From contig JAAYLQ010000127.1 of the NCBI GenBank assembly GCA_012521805.1, forward strand, positions 1 through 61,615: 61,615 nt of DNA, read 5' to 3'. Shown piece after piece: positions 1-8,647 of the stretch. Position 1 is the stretch's first letter, and every line of letters starts with the position of its first letter. The notes under the pieces are model-generated. The model was not told the DNA's origin. It saw only the letters and a program-made list of their open reading frames with translations, and searched no databases. Source of the stretch: Bacillota bacterium (GTDB lineage: Bacteria > Bacillota > Limnochordia > Darwinibacteriales > DTU012). The position numbers were made by a program, and so were the translations under genes.

Positions 1-948
1 GATAAACATCGAGGACCAGTTGCCACTGTACTGATCAATACAGGCACTTTAGAAATCGGAGACGACTTTGTTGTAGGCTGTGTTTACGGTCGTGTGCGGG
101 CAATTGTCAACGACCGGGGTGAAAACATAGACAAGGCTGTTCCTGCTCAACCAGTAGAGATTGTCGGTATCTCGGAAGTGCCAGAGGCTGGAGATGTGCT
201 GGTTGTTACTGAGGATGAACAAACTGCACGGCAAGTAGCTGAAATCAAACGTCAGAAACAGCGTGAACAGGAATTGAGAGGACCTGTCAGAGCTAATCTC
301 GAGGATTTATTCGCCCAAATCCAGGAAGGTCAGATCCAGGAGCTAAACATCATTCTGAAGGCAGATGTTCAAGGTTCATTGGAAGCACTCAGATCTTCAC
401 TGGAAAAACTTTCTACTGATGAGGTAAGGTTGAATGTGATCCATAAAGGAGTCGGTGGAGTATCAGAGTCCGATGTGCAGTTAGCAGCGACAGCTGGCGC
501 AATTATTATTGCATTTAACGTTCGTCCAGATCCCAATGCACTCCGGGCAGCGGAACGGGAAAAAGTAGATATTCGCGGCTATCGGGTTATTTATGATGCT
601 ATCGATGAGGTAAAAGCTGCCATGAGCGGACTGCTCGAACCTGAATATAAAGAGGAAGCTATCGGCCGGGCAGAAGTGCGCGAGACATTCAGAGTGCCAG
701 GTGTAGGTACGGTGGCTGGGTGTTATGTAATGGATGGTAAAGTTACTAGGTCAGCCAATGTTCGAGTGCTTCGGGACAATGTTATCGTTCATGAAGGCAA
801 GATCAGCTCTCTCAAACGCTTTAAAGATGATGTCAGGGAAGTACTGCAGGGATATGAGTGCGGAATAGGCATCGAGCGTTTTAATGATATTAAGGTGGGA
901 GATTTTATCGAAGCTTATATAATTAAAGAGATTGCCCGCAGTTTGTAG
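1..948 (+). CDS. infB: translation initiation factor IF-2, C-terminal part (5' end cut by window)
   Basis: IF-2 brings initiator fMet-tRNA to the 30S ribosome and hydrolyses GTP at subunit joining. The reading frame is open from base 1, beginning with residues like DKHRGPVATVL, so the true start and the G domain lie outside the window. What remains (315 codons) is the beta-barrel domain II (GRVRAIVND), domain III (LKADVQGSLEAL, VGGVSESDV) and the C-terminal fMet-tRNA-binding barrel (RVPGVGTVAGCYV, GYECGIGIERFNDI). It is followed 19 bp later by rbfA, the classic nusA-infB-rbfA order. Family identity is certain; only the N-terminus is missing. Confidence 0.97.
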   Translation, partial: DKHRGPVATVLINTGTLEIGDDFVVGCVYGRVRAIVNDRGENIDKAVPAQPVEIVGISEVPEAGDVLVVTEDEQTARQVAEIKRQKQREQELRGPVRANLEDLFAQIQEGQIQELNIILKADVQGSLEALRSSLEKLSTDEVRLNVIHKGVGGVSESDVQLAATAGAIIIAFNVRPDPNALRAAEREKVDIRGYRVIYDAIDEVKAAMSGLLEPEYKEEAIGRAEVRETFRVPGVGTVAGCYVMDGKVTRSANVRVLRDNVIVHEGKISSLKRFKDDVREVLQGYECGIGIERFNDIKVGDFIEAYIIKEIARSL

Positions 949-967
949 TGTCAAGTGGGGTGACGAT

Positions 968-1327
968 ATGAGTGAACGCATAAAAAGACTTCAGGAAGAG
1001 ATTAAGAAAGAAGCCAGTTTTATTATCCAGCGTAAGGTAAAGGATCCGAGATTGGGATTTGTCAGTATTACTGATGTTGAGCTCTCGCGAGATTATTCTT
1101 ACTGCAAGATCTTTATCAGTGTACTTGGCGATGAAAATGAGCGCGAGCAGACAATGGAAGGTTTGCATAAAGCCACTGGCTTCATTCGCTCGGAGCTGGC
1201 TAAAAAGTTAAGACTCAAGACTGTTCCTAAACTCAGTTTTCATTACGATCAATCTCTGGAATATGGTTCAAAAATCGACGCGATTCTCAAAAAGCTTGAT
1301 CTCGATGGAGGCAGTGATGGTGAATAA
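968..1327 (+). CDS. rbfA: 30S ribosome-binding factor A
   Basis: RbfA is a small KH-fold protein that binds the immature 30S subunit and helps 16S rRNA 5'-end maturation. The 119-aa product has the family features RIKRLQEEIKKEASFII, KDPRLGFVSITDVELS and the C-terminal strand KLSFHYDQSLEYGSKID. I place the start at ATG 968, preceded by a GGGGTG ribosome site; a reading frame from 932 is longer but lies inside infB and has no family match. It overlaps the start of the next gene by 11 bp, implying translational coupling in the infB operon. Confidence 0.95.
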   Translation: MSERIKRLQEEIKKEASFIIQRKVKDPRLGFVSITDVELSRDYSYCKIFISVLGDENEREQTMEGLHKATGFIRSELAKKLRLKTVPKLSFHYDQSLEYGSKIDAILKKLDLDGGSDGE

Positions 1328-2276
1328 ACAAGCTGAACTGCTGGCTGCATTGGCAAAATACGACAGATATTTGATCTGCAGCCATGAAAATCCAGATCCT
1401 GACAGTATCGGTTCCATGTTGGCTATGTATCAATATCTTAGGCGAATTGGTAAAAAAGTGTGGATGATGTGCGCCGATCCGATTCCGGATTTTCCGTGGC
1501 CTAATATGAGTCGGATTCTGCCTTTCCAGGACATAGATTATCAAACGGCAATTATTTTGGATTGCGAACCGGAGCGGACCGGAAAACTTTTGCCATTAAT
1601 TAAAAAAGCTGAAGTCACTATTAATATTGACCACCATAAAGGCAATCCGGGCAGCTGCACCATCAATTATATTGATCCTGAACAAGCTGCGACTTGCATG
1701 ATCTTGTATCAGTTGTTTAAGACTGCAGGTATTGATTTAGATTACGGCATTGCTCAGCCTCTATACGCAGGCATTGTAGGCGATACCGGTGGATTTCGCC
1801 ATGCCAATACCACCGCGGAAGTTTTCGCAGCAGCTGCTGATTTAACAACCTGTGGAGCTGTTCCAAGCGTTACAGCCCAAGTTCTGTTTGAATCAAAGCC
1901 CCTGGAATTTATGCAGTTTCTAGGCTATGCCTTAGCGAAATTAAACACAAAGCATTATCGGCGTTTAGTTTGGCTAGCATTGGCTGAGCAAGATTTTGCC
2001 GAGTTCGGCATGGATCCTCGTTGGTGCGATCAACTGATCGATTATGTTAGAATGGTAAAAGGCTGCGAGGTAGCGATACTATTTAGGGAAATGGCTCCAG
2101 GAATCGTTAGGATCGGTTTTCGCTCCAACAGCATCGACATTCATCAGCTGGCTGTACACTTCGGTGGAGGTGGTCACCTTTTAGCGGCTGGCGCTCAAAT
2201 GGAAGGTGAGCTCTCTGCTATTGTAGAGGAAGTAATAAATGCTGCGTCTAAATTGCTGGAGGGTGAAGAATTATGA
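1317..2276 (+). CDS. nrnA: DHH/DHHA1 phosphoesterase, NrnA-type nanoRNase / pAp phosphatase
   Basis: NrnA-type enzymes degrade 2-5-mer RNA and dephosphorylate pAp, using Mn2+ in a DHH active site. Visible motifs are SHENPDPDSIGSM (H23, D27, D29), IILDCEPERTG, the DHH triad NIDHHKGN near residue 105, and the DHHA1 substrate loop GGGGHLLAAGA near the C-terminus. Length (319 aa) fits the family. Start ATG 1317 (or GTG 1320) follows GGAGG at 1307-1311. It sits between rbfA and truB, a common Bacillota arrangement, and overlaps truB by 4 bp (ATGA). The exact split between nanoRNase and pAp activity cannot be read from sequence. Confidence 0.9.
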   Translation: MVNKQAELLAALAKYDRYLICSHENPDPDSIGSMLAMYQYLRRIGKKVWMMCADPIPDFPWPNMSRILPFQDIDYQTAIILDCEPERTGKLLPLIKKAEVTINIDHHKGNPGSCTINYIDPEQAATCMILYQLFKTAGIDLDYGIAQPLYAGIVGDTGGFRHANTTAEVFAAAADLTTCGAVPSVTAQVLFESKPLEFMQFLGYALAKLNTKHYRRLVWLALAEQDFAEFGMDPRWCDQLIDYVRMVKGCEVAILFREMAPGIVRIGFRSNSIDIHQLAVHFGGGGHLLAAGAQMEGELSAIVEEVINAASKLLEGEEL

Positions 2277-3208
2277 ATGGAATCATCAATGTAATTAAGC
2301 CTCCAGGTATGAGTTCACATCAACTTGTTAGCTATGTACGGAGAATTCTCAGGATCAAGCGGATTGGCCATACTGGCACGTTAGATCCAGGTGCGGGCGG
2401 GGTTTTACTCCTTTGTGTTGGAAAAGCTACCAGGTTAGTTCCTTTTCTCGCCGATCACGATAAAACATATATTGCTGAGATGACTCTGGGAATTAGTACC
2501 ACGTCGCAGGATGCTGACGGCGAAACTGTTGACTTAGATACTGAGCTGAACATTTCACCAAACAAGTTGGGAACAGCTTTCAGCAGTTTTTTAGGTCAAA
2601 TCAACCAAATTCCTCCAATGGCTTCAGCAGTTAAAGTTAATGGTGTACGCCTATATCAATTAGAGCGCCAGGGGGTTACCATCGAACGTAAACCCCGGAA
2701 AGTTACCATCAAAGAACTGCATATCAATAAAATTTGGCCTGAAACGCAGCACTCGTTAGCTTTCGGCAGTCGGGTTTTATTTTATGTTCGTTGTTCAAAA
2801 GGAACTTATATCCGCACCCTCTGTCACGATCTTGGCCGTGCTTTAGGGACTTATGCCCATATGTCTTTTTTGACAAGGATTGGCGTAGGGCCATTTTCGA
2901 TTGAAACTAGCATAACTTTGGAAGAACTTGAGGCAATGGCAGATCAGGGAAATTTCGACTTTCTCCTTCCGATGGCAAAAGCACTTCCAGATTTTCCCCA
3001 AGTTAAGGTTGCTCCCTTCATGGAGAGGCGTGTGCTTAACGGCAATGCCATCACACCTGATTATTTAGTGGACGTGCCAAAGTCATTGGTGGTGGGGGAC
3101 CAGGTATTAATTACTGCTGTTGATGGAGAACTTTTGGCCATTGGTGAAATTAGATACAAAGAGCAGCTGATCTGCCAGCCTATTCGTGTTCTGAAGGAGG
3201 GACGCTGA
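2273..3208 (+). CDS. truB: tRNA pseudouridine-55 synthase
   Basis: TruB converts U55 of the tRNA T-loop to pseudouridine. The 311-aa product begins MNGIINVIKPPGMSSH and carries the catalytic motif GHTGTLDPGAGGVL with nucleophile D38, the QIPPMASAVKVNGVRLY segment and the CSKGTYIRTLCHDLG motif. A short C-terminal PUA-like extension follows. It starts inside the end of the upstream DHH gene (4-bp overlap) and its stop codon directly precedes the ribF start. Its last codons contain the ribosome site for ribF. Confidence 0.96.
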   Translation: MNGIINVIKPPGMSSHQLVSYVRRILRIKRIGHTGTLDPGAGGVLLLCVGKATRLVPFLADHDKTYIAEMTLGISTTSQDADGETVDLDTELNISPNKLGTAFSSFLGQINQIPPMASAVKVNGVRLYQLERQGVTIERKPRKVTIKELHINKIWPETQHSLAFGSRVLFYVRCSKGTYIRTLCHDLGRALGTYAHMSFLTRIGVGPFSIETSITLEELEAMADQGNFDFLLPMAKALPDFPQVKVAPFMERRVLNGNAITPDYLVDVPKSLVVGDQVLITAVDGELLAIGEIRYKEQLICQPIRVLKEGR

Positions 3209-4135
3209 CTGAAACTGTATTGGACAAGTAATCGCAACACGGAAAAAGCAGTTGTTGCCCTGGGGACTTTTGACGGAGTGCATTTAGGGCACCAGCAGCT
3301 GTTGAAGCAGGCGACTGCAATTAAAAATGTACTTAATTTAACCAGTATGGTGTTTACCTTCGATTACCCTCCTGAACAGCTGTTTCATAAAGAACTGAGG
3401 TTAATTACTGATTTCAAGACAAAACAGAAACTGCTGTTAGCATCAGGTGTTGATCAGGTAGTGTGGACTGAGTTTGATCCCGAGTTTGCAGCGATTCCCG
3501 CAGTAGAATTTGTTACTGATATCCTATTAGGTGAACTGAAGGCTGCCGCAGTGGTTTGTGGTTTTAACTATCGTTTTGGCCACCGAGCCGAAGGAAATAC
3601 TGAGCTTTTAAGACAGCTGGGCGAGCAGCATGGCTTTATTGTTGAAGTTATATCACCCTTCTTACATAACAATCAGCCGGTATCCAGCAGCCGTATTAGA
3701 GAACTTATAGGAGAAGGTAATGTTGAACAAGCAGCGGAGCTACTGGGTCGCTTTCATTCTTACCATGGCACAGTTGTTCACGGCAAAAAATTAGGTCGAG
3801 AGCTTGGTTTTCCAACGGCAAATACTAAAATCGATCCACGGCTGGTATTGCCGCAAGCTGGTGCTTACTTAACCTGGTGTTTTCTCCCAGATGGCAGCAG
3901 TTATCCGGCTATGACCTCCGTTAGTCCCAATGGTACGGTGGAATCGTATTTGTTCGAATTCAGCGGTGACTTGTATGGGCAGACTATTGAAGTCTGTTTT
4001 TTAATGAAAATGAGATCCTGGAAGGAGTTCTCATCGATTCAATCCCTGAAGGAGCAGCTCAGCAGAGATTATGAATATGCTGCTGCCCATATCGACAATT
4101 ATCGTTTACAAGGACAAAGAATTGTGTTAGAATAA
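3209..4135 (+). CDS. ribF: bifunctional riboflavin kinase / FAD synthetase, apparent CTG start
   Basis: RibF phosphorylates riboflavin to FMN and adenylylates FMN to FAD. The N-terminal FAD-synthetase nucleotidyltransferase domain shows LGTFDGVHLGHQQLL and SSSRIRELI; the C-terminal riboflavin kinase domain shows GRELGFPTANTKID. There is no in-frame ATG, GTG or TTG between the truB stop and the essential GTFDGVHLGH motif. The only well-placed initiator is CTG 3209, directly after the truB TGA and 8 nt after AAGGAGG (3194-3200). This gives MKLYWTSNRNTEKAVVALG..., 308 aa, the normal family length. The GTG inside the motif (3278) would cut off the first beta strand and active-site residues. Confidence 0.93.
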   Translation: MKLYWTSNRNTEKAVVALGTFDGVHLGHQQLLKQATAIKNVLNLTSMVFTFDYPPEQLFHKELRLITDFKTKQKLLLASGVDQVVWTEFDPEFAAIPAVEFVTDILLGELKAAAVVCGFNYRFGHRAEGNTELLRQLGEQHGFIVEVISPFLHNNQPVSSSRIRELIGEGNVEQAAELLGRFHSYHGTVVHGKKLGRELGFPTANTKIDPRLVLPQAGAYLTWCFLPDGSSYPAMTSVSPNGTVESYLFEFSGDLYGQTIEVCFLMKMRSWKEFSSIQSLKEQLSRDYEYAAAHIDNYRLQGQRIVLE

Positions 4136-4162
4136 GTAAGGAATAACCATATTCTAGGGGGA

Positions 4163-4179
4163 AACGCAGCTCCGGCGTT
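4163..4179 (+). promoter_or_regulatory. hairpin in the rpsO leader
   Basis: In the 87-bp gap between ribF and rpsO, AACGC (4163-4167) and GCGTT (4175-4179) can pair around a 7-nt loop. S15 represses its own mRNA in several bacteria through leader structures that mimic 16S rRNA, so a leader element is expected here. Only this short stem is visible by eye, and no specific class can be assigned. Confidence 0.3.
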
Positions 4180-4222
4180 CTGCTTGGATTATGGTGATCT
4201 TGTTAATATGGGGGTGAGAGGT

Positions 4223-4489
4223 GTGATCTCTAAAGAGTGCAAGGAGGAACTGATCAAGAAGTATCAGCGTCATGACAATGACACAGGTTCTCCTGAAGTG
4301 CAAATTGCGATTTTGTCTCAAAGAATCAGTGAACTGACTGATCATCTGCGTGTGCACAAAAAAGACCATCATTCACGCAGAGGATTATATAAGATGATTG
4401 GACAACGTCGCGGTTTGCTGAATTACCTGATGAAAAAAGACATCGATCGTTACCGTGCCATTATCGAAGAGCTCGGTTTACGTCGATAA
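4223..4489 (+). CDS. rpsO: 30S ribosomal protein S15
   Basis: S15 is a primary 16S rRNA-binding protein of the 30S platform. The 88-aa product has the full family signature: DTGSPEVQIAILSQRI, LTDHLRVHKKDHHSRRGL and RRGLLNYL. I place the start at GTG 4223 (MISKECKEELIKKYQ), behind GGGGTGAGAG; the longer frame from 4184 only adds residues absent from the family. A strong terminator follows, then pnp, the usual rpsO-pnp neighbourhood. Confidence 0.97.
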   Translation: MISKECKEELIKKYQRHDNDTGSPEVQIAILSQRISELTDHLRVHKKDHHSRRGLYKMIGQRRGLLNYLMKKDIDRYRAIIEELGLRR

Positions 4490-4493
4490 AAAC

Positions 4494-4518
4494 GAGCGGG
4501 GGAGTCCCGCTCTTTTTT
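4494..4518 (+). terminator. rho-independent terminator after rpsO
   Basis: GAGCGGG (4494-4500) pairs with CCCGCTC (4506-4512) around GGAGT, followed by six T. It separates rpsO from pnp; read-through could still feed pnp. Confidence 0.9.
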
Positions 4519-4573
4519 GCAACCTTTACAGAATGGAAAAATGGGGAATACTATGTGCAAAGGAGGTATGTCG

Positions 4574-6670
4574 ATGCCCGATACATTTACAATGGAATTA
4601 GGTCATCGAACCCTAACCTTGGAATTTGGCGAGCTGGCCAAACAGGCAAACGGCTCTGTGTTAGTCCGTTATGGCGATACAGTAGTATTAGTTACAGCCA
4701 CTATGGCAAAACAGCCTCGCCCAGATATTGATTTTTTCCCACTAATCGTTGATTATGAAGAAAAAATGTACTCTGTGGGAAAAATACCAGGGGGATGGGG
4801 TAGAAGAGAAGGTAGACCAGGTGAAGAAGCAATCTTAGCAGCCCGGATGATTGACCGACCCCTGCGGCCGCTGTTTCCAGAGGGATTCCGCAACGATGTA
4901 CAGGTTGTTGCAGCTGTACTGTCGGTTGATCAGAACAATTCACCATCAATTGCCGCGATGATTGGAGCAAGTGCTGCCCTAACCGTTTCTGATATTCCCT
5001 TCGAGGGACCGATTGGGGGAGTGAAAGTAGGTCGCGTTGATGGTAAATTCGTGATCAATCCAACTTCTGCCGAAGAAGCCAAATCGGATCTTGATCTGGT
5101 TGTAGCTGGTACTGCTGACGCAATCATGATGGTAGAAGCGGGAGCAAATGAAGTTGATGAAGAGATTATGCTGCAGGCCATCATGTTTGGCCACGAAGAA
5201 GTTAAGAAAATCTGTGCCCTGCAGGAAGAAATCCGGGCAAAGATCGGTAAGCCAAAAGTTGAAGTAGAACTCTTCCAGCCTGAAGAAACCCTTGTTCAGT
5301 GGATTACTGATTTCGCATCCGATAAACTCAAGGAAGCATTATACAATCAGAACAAACTTGAACGGGAACAAGACGTGAGTGACGTCCGCACACTGATCCA
5401 TGAAACATATCAGCAGCAGTTTGGTGAAGAAAAACATCTGGAGAACGAAAAAGCTATTGATGCTATCATTGATGATTTAACCAAAACGATTGTACGCACC
5501 ATGATCATCAATGGCATTAGGCCAGATGGACGCAAAACTGACCAGATCCGACCAATTAGTGTGAAGGTTGGGATTCTTCCAAGAACCCATGGTTCCGGAT
5601 TGTTTACCCGGGGACAAACCCAGGTTCTAACTGTCTGTACCCTTGGATTAAAGTCCGATGAACAGCTGCTGGACAACCTCACTGATGAAGATCGTAAACG
5701 TTATATTCATCACTACAACTTCCCGCCCTTCTCGGTAGGTGAGGTAAGGTCAATCCGCAGCCCAGGTCGGAGAGAGATTGGACACGGAGCATTAGCCGAA
5801 AGAGCTCTGTTGCCTATGATACCATCAGAAGAAGAATTTCCGTACACCATCCGCTTGGTTTCAGAAGTTCTTGAATCTAATGGTTCCAGTTCTCAGGCAA
5901 GCGTATGCGGCAGTACTTTGGCTTTAATGGATGCAGGTGTCCCAATTAAGCGACCGGTTGCCGGCATTGCTATGGGCTTAGTTAAGTACGAAGATCAAAT
6001 TGCGATTTTAACGGATATCCAAGGTCTTGAAGATGCTTTAGGAGATATGGACTTCAAAGTGGCTGGAACCAGTCAAGGAATTACAGCCCTGCAGATGGAT
6101 ATCAAAGTCAGTGGAGTAAGTGAAGATATTTTGAGAAATGCATTAGCCCAAGCACGTGAGGGACGTCTCTTTATTCTCGATAAAATGCTGGAAGTAATTG
6201 CTCAGCCGCGTGAAGAACTATCACCTTACGCTCCTAGGATCATTACTACAGAGATTCCTGTAGACCGGATCCGTGATGTGATTGGACCAGGGGGCAAAAC
6301 TATCCGCAAGATTATTGAGGAAACTAATGTCGCTATTGATATTGATGATGATGGCCGCGTGTACATTGCCTCTACTGCAGACGGCGATGGAGAAAAAGCA
6401 CTGAGAATGATCGAAAGTTACACTAAAGATGTTGAAGTGGGTGCTTCCTACTTAGGTGTAGTTAAGCGGATCATGAAGTTTGGTGCTTTTGTAGAGATTC
6501 TGCCGGGTAAAGAAGGATTGGTACACATTTCACAGTTAGCCAATGAAAGAGTTAATCGCGTGGAAGATGTACTCAATGTAGGAGATGAGGTTTTAGTGAA
6601 AGTTACTGATATCGATCGCCAAGGCCGCATCAACTTATCAAGAAAAGCAGTACTTACAAATGTGGAGTAA
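4574..6670 (+). CDS. pnp: polyribonucleotide nucleotidyltransferase (PNPase)
   Basis: PNPase is the trimeric phosphorolytic 3'-5' exoribonuclease of the RNA degradosome. The 698-aa product has two RNase PH-type cores (first RYGDTVVLVTATM; second SGLFTRGQTQVLTVCTLG and FPPFSVGEV), a central helical region, a KH domain with the GXXG loop IGPGGKTIRKIIEET, and a C-terminal S1 domain (FGAFVEILPGKEGLVHISQL). Start ATG 4574 lies 7 nt after AGGAGG (4561-4566); the in-frame ATG at 4568 is too close to that site. It is monocistronic by appearance, with its own terminator. Confidence 0.97.
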   Translation: MPDTFTMELGHRTLTLEFGELAKQANGSVLVRYGDTVVLVTATMAKQPRPDIDFFPLIVDYEEKMYSVGKIPGGWGRREGRPGEEAILAARMIDRPLRPLFPEGFRNDVQVVAAVLSVDQNNSPSIAAMIGASAALTVSDIPFEGPIGGVKVGRVDGKFVINPTSAEEAKSDLDLVVAGTADAIMMVEAGANEVDEEIMLQAIMFGHEEVKKICALQEEIRAKIGKPKVEVELFQPEETLVQWITDFASDKLKEALYNQNKLEREQDVSDVRTLIHETYQQQFGEEKHLENEKAIDAIIDDLTKTIVRTMIINGIRPDGRKTDQIRPISVKVGILPRTHGSGLFTRGQTQVLTVCTLGLKSDEQLLDNLTDEDRKRYIHHYNFPPFSVGEVRSIRSPGRREIGHGALAERALLPMIPSEEEFPYTIRLVSEVLESNGSSSQASVCGSTLALMDAGVPIKRPVAGIAMGLVKYEDQIAILTDIQGLEDALGDMDFKVAGTSQGITALQMDIKVSGVSEDILRNALAQAREGRLFILDKMLEVIAQPREELSPYAPRIITTEIPVDRIRDVIGPGGKTIRKIIEETNVAIDIDDDGRVYIASTADGDGEKALRMIESYTKDVEVGASYLGVVKRIMKFGAFVEILPGKEGLVHISQLANERVNRVEDVLNVGDEVLVKVTDIDRQGRINLSRKAVLTNVE

Positions 6671-6674
6671 ATTT

Positions 6675-6699
6675 AAGCAGGTAATTGCCTGCTTTTTTT
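6675..6699 (+). terminator. rho-independent terminator after pnp
   Basis: AAGCAGG (6675-6681) pairs with CCTGCTT (6688-6694) around TAATTG, with a seven-T tract. It lies 5 bp after the pnp stop. Confidence 0.88.
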
Positions 6700-6728
6700 G
6701 ATCCAAAATATGCAAAGGGTGAGCAAAT

Positions 6729-7823
6729 ATGGATTGCTGGGTAGTCCAAGGGCAGGTCATCGAAATTGTAAAAGCAGATCATCGCAAGCAGGAACTGCGG
6801 GTAAAGATCGGAAATAATGAGGAAAAGGCTGTGAATTTTCCAGAGCTAACCGGAACATGTGAACATGGCGATCAGGTGCTCCTCAATACCACAGCAGTAA
6901 CATTAGAATTAGGTTCCGGCGGAACACATTTCGTCATGGGAATTGTCGGTAGAGACTATCAGCCTGAAGCTGGTTCAGGCCACATCATGAAGCTGCGCTA
7001 CACACCCAGCCAAGGACGAGTGTTGAGTGTTGAAGAACATGATAGTCCTTATCATGACATTTTTAATACTGAATCATCGATTGAGGGGATGCCAGTTATA
7101 GTTGGGTCACTCCACAGTATGCTGGCGCCTGTCTGTATTGGTTTCAAGCACCTTGTTCCAGGGGGAAAAATTGTTTATTTGATGAGCGATGGTGCAGCTC
7201 TTCCCCTTGCGTTCAGCAATCAGGTTGCTTTACTGCTCGAGCTTGGTCTGCTCGATGATACAATTACTTTCAATCATGCATTCGGAGGCAGTTTTGAGGC
7301 TGTTAATGTCTACACAGCGCTGTTAACAGCAAAACATGTATGCCAAGCTGATGCCGCGGTGATCCTCATGGGTCCAGGAGTAGTAGGAACTGGTACAACC
7401 TGGGGTACAACAGCTCTAGAACAGGGGATCTATCTGAATGCAGTACATACCCTTGGTGGGCAGGGTATTGGTCTAGTGAGGGTCAGTTTTGCGGATCAGC
7501 GCCAGCGCCATCAAGGGATCAGCCACCATTCACTAACTGCCCTAACAAAAATTTGCGAGCATCCCTGTTTTGTACCACTGCCGCAACCTTTGAAGGATGA
7601 GCAGATCATTCAGACCCAGCTTCAACAGATCAAGCATCATCAGATTAAGTGGGTAGATACAGCTCAATACCGCTCCTTGTTGAGCGGCGCTCAGGTTCCC
7701 TTAACCACAATGGGCAGGAATTTTAATGCAGATCCATTTTTCTTTGAATCAGCACTGGCGGCTGGTTTGTATGCTGGCTGCCTGTTAGGGCACGGTGCCA
7801 TTCACCCAAGGTTTGAAACTTAG
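6729..7823 (+). CDS. DUF3866 family protein
   Basis: This 364-aa product matches the DUF3866 family, whose function is not known. Visible family features are the N-terminal strand-rich part, the LGSGGTHFVMG segment, GSLHSMLAPV, YLMSDGAALPLAFS and GPGVVGTGTTWGTT. No signal peptide or membrane segment is seen, so it should be cytosolic. ATG 6729 follows AAAGGGTGAG. In other Bacillota this family lies close to spoIIM-xerD, as here, which hints at but does not prove a link to cell-cycle or sporulation functions. Confidence 0.8.
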   Translation: MDCWVVQGQVIEIVKADHRKQELRVKIGNNEEKAVNFPELTGTCEHGDQVLLNTTAVTLELGSGGTHFVMGIVGRDYQPEAGSGHIMKLRYTPSQGRVLSVEEHDSPYHDIFNTESSIEGMPVIVGSLHSMLAPVCIGFKHLVPGGKIVYLMSDGAALPLAFSNQVALLLELGLLDDTITFNHAFGGSFEAVNVYTALLTAKHVCQADAAVILMGPGVVGTGTTWGTTALEQGIYLNAVHTLGGQGIGLVRVSFADQRQRHQGISHHSLTALTKICEHPCFVPLPQPLKDEQIIQTQLQQIKHHQIKWVDTAQYRSLLSGAQVPLTTMGRNFNADPFFFESALAAGLYAGCLLGHGAIHPRFET

Positions 7824-7907
7824 CAGCTGCTTGGCGGAGCTGTGCTAAAACCCAGCTGGGCTTGCCAATAATTACAATCATGAGGAAGTCCCCCTTTCAC
7901 GTCAGTG

Positions 7908-7935
7908 ATAGTATATGCAGGGGTTGTCATAAAAT
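7908..7935 (+). promoter_or_regulatory. possible sigma-E-like promoter upstream of the histidine phosphatase
   Basis: ATA (7908-7910) is followed after 17 nt by CATAAAAT (7928-7935), one base off the sigma-E minus-10 CATACANT. The minus-35 region GTGATAGT is a partial match only. Suggestive because spoIIM downstream has a similar element, but short degenerate motifs like this arise by chance. Confidence 0.22.
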
Positions 7936-7970
7936 ACCAATAAATGAATTGATCCAACAGGAGGGTGGCT

Positions 7971-8588
7971 GTGGGTATTTTAGTTCTGGTCCGCCATGGA
8001 GAAACCCAATGGAATAAAGAGGGAAGATACCAGGGACAGCATGATATACCCTTGTCAAAAACAGGACAACAGCAGGCGGAGCAATTAGCCCAGTTTTTCA
8101 GCAGTTGGTCCTTGGATGCAGTATACGCCAGCGATTTAACCCGGGCTGCGGATACCGCGTCCGCCATTGCTCAAGTGCATCAGCTCCCGGTGATAACCGA
8201 TCCGCGTTTAAGAGAATATGCCTTCGGCGTCTGGGAAGGGTTAACACGAGCAGAAATCAAACATAAATATCCCGAGCTGTATTATGGACGAAGGACTAAC
8301 ATCGATATTTTAATCCCAGGTGGAGAAACAGGTTCTCAGGTGCAGGCAAGAGCTTTTCAGTGGTTGTTGGAAGCAGCAGATCAAGAACATGAAACAGTGT
8401 TGGCTGTCAGTCATGGGGGAACGATCCGGGCGCTGCTTGCTAAGATTTTGGAGATTGACATCAGCAAATGTCATAAGCTGAGACTGGATAACGGCGGATT
8501 TTCCATCATCAGCTGGCAGGTGCATGATAACCGACGGCAGTTTAATATTCATGGGATTAACTGCAGAGCAGACAGCAAATGGCAGTGA
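7971..8588 (+). CDS. histidine phosphatase family protein (phosphoglycerate mutase-like)
   Basis: A member of the branch-1 histidine phosphatases (CobC/GpmB/PhoE-like), which use a phospho-histidine intermediate. The N-terminal RHG motif LVRHGETQWN carries the catalytic His, and the second His is in VSHGGTIRALL. The DLTRAADTA segment and acid/base Glu region EYAFGVWEGL are also present. Length is 205 aa. GTG 7971 is the best start, 6 nt after GGAGG; GTG 7965 would overlap that site. Substrate is not predictable; the neighbours are not cobalamin genes. Confidence 0.85.
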   Translation: MGILVLVRHGETQWNKEGRYQGQHDIPLSKTGQQQAEQLAQFFSSWSLDAVYASDLTRAADTASAIAQVHQLPVITDPRLREYAFGVWEGLTRAEIKHKYPELYYGRRTNIDILIPGGETGSQVQARAFQWLLEAADQEHETVLAVSHGGTIRALLAKILEIDISKCHKLRLDNGGFSIISWQVHDNRRQFNIHGINCRADSKWQ

Positions 8589-8616
8589 CATAACTAGTTT
8601 CTTCTTGTCATATAAT
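8587..8616 (+). promoter_or_regulatory. possible sigma-E promoter for spoIIM
   Basis: GACATAAC (8587-8594), 14 nt, then CATATAAT (8609-8616). Against the mother-cell sigma-E pattern GHCATATT-N13/14-CATACAHT this has three mismatches. The Bacillus subtilis spoIIM gene is sigma-E dependent, which makes the match credible. The same CATATAAT also contains a TATAAT that sigma-A could use, but no matching minus-35 was found. Confidence 0.38.
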
Positions 8617-8647
8617 CCGGTAGACAGGCAAGAAGGAGGGAGCTGTT

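Noticed and set aside
7708..7880. Minus-strand open frame over the end of the DUF3866 gene
   Set aside because: Under 60 codons, antisense to a clear gene, no family resemblance.
7820..8167. 115-codon minus-strand frame across the histidine phosphatase start
   Set aside because: Low-complexity Cys/Pro translation antisense to the RHG motif region; no ribosome site.
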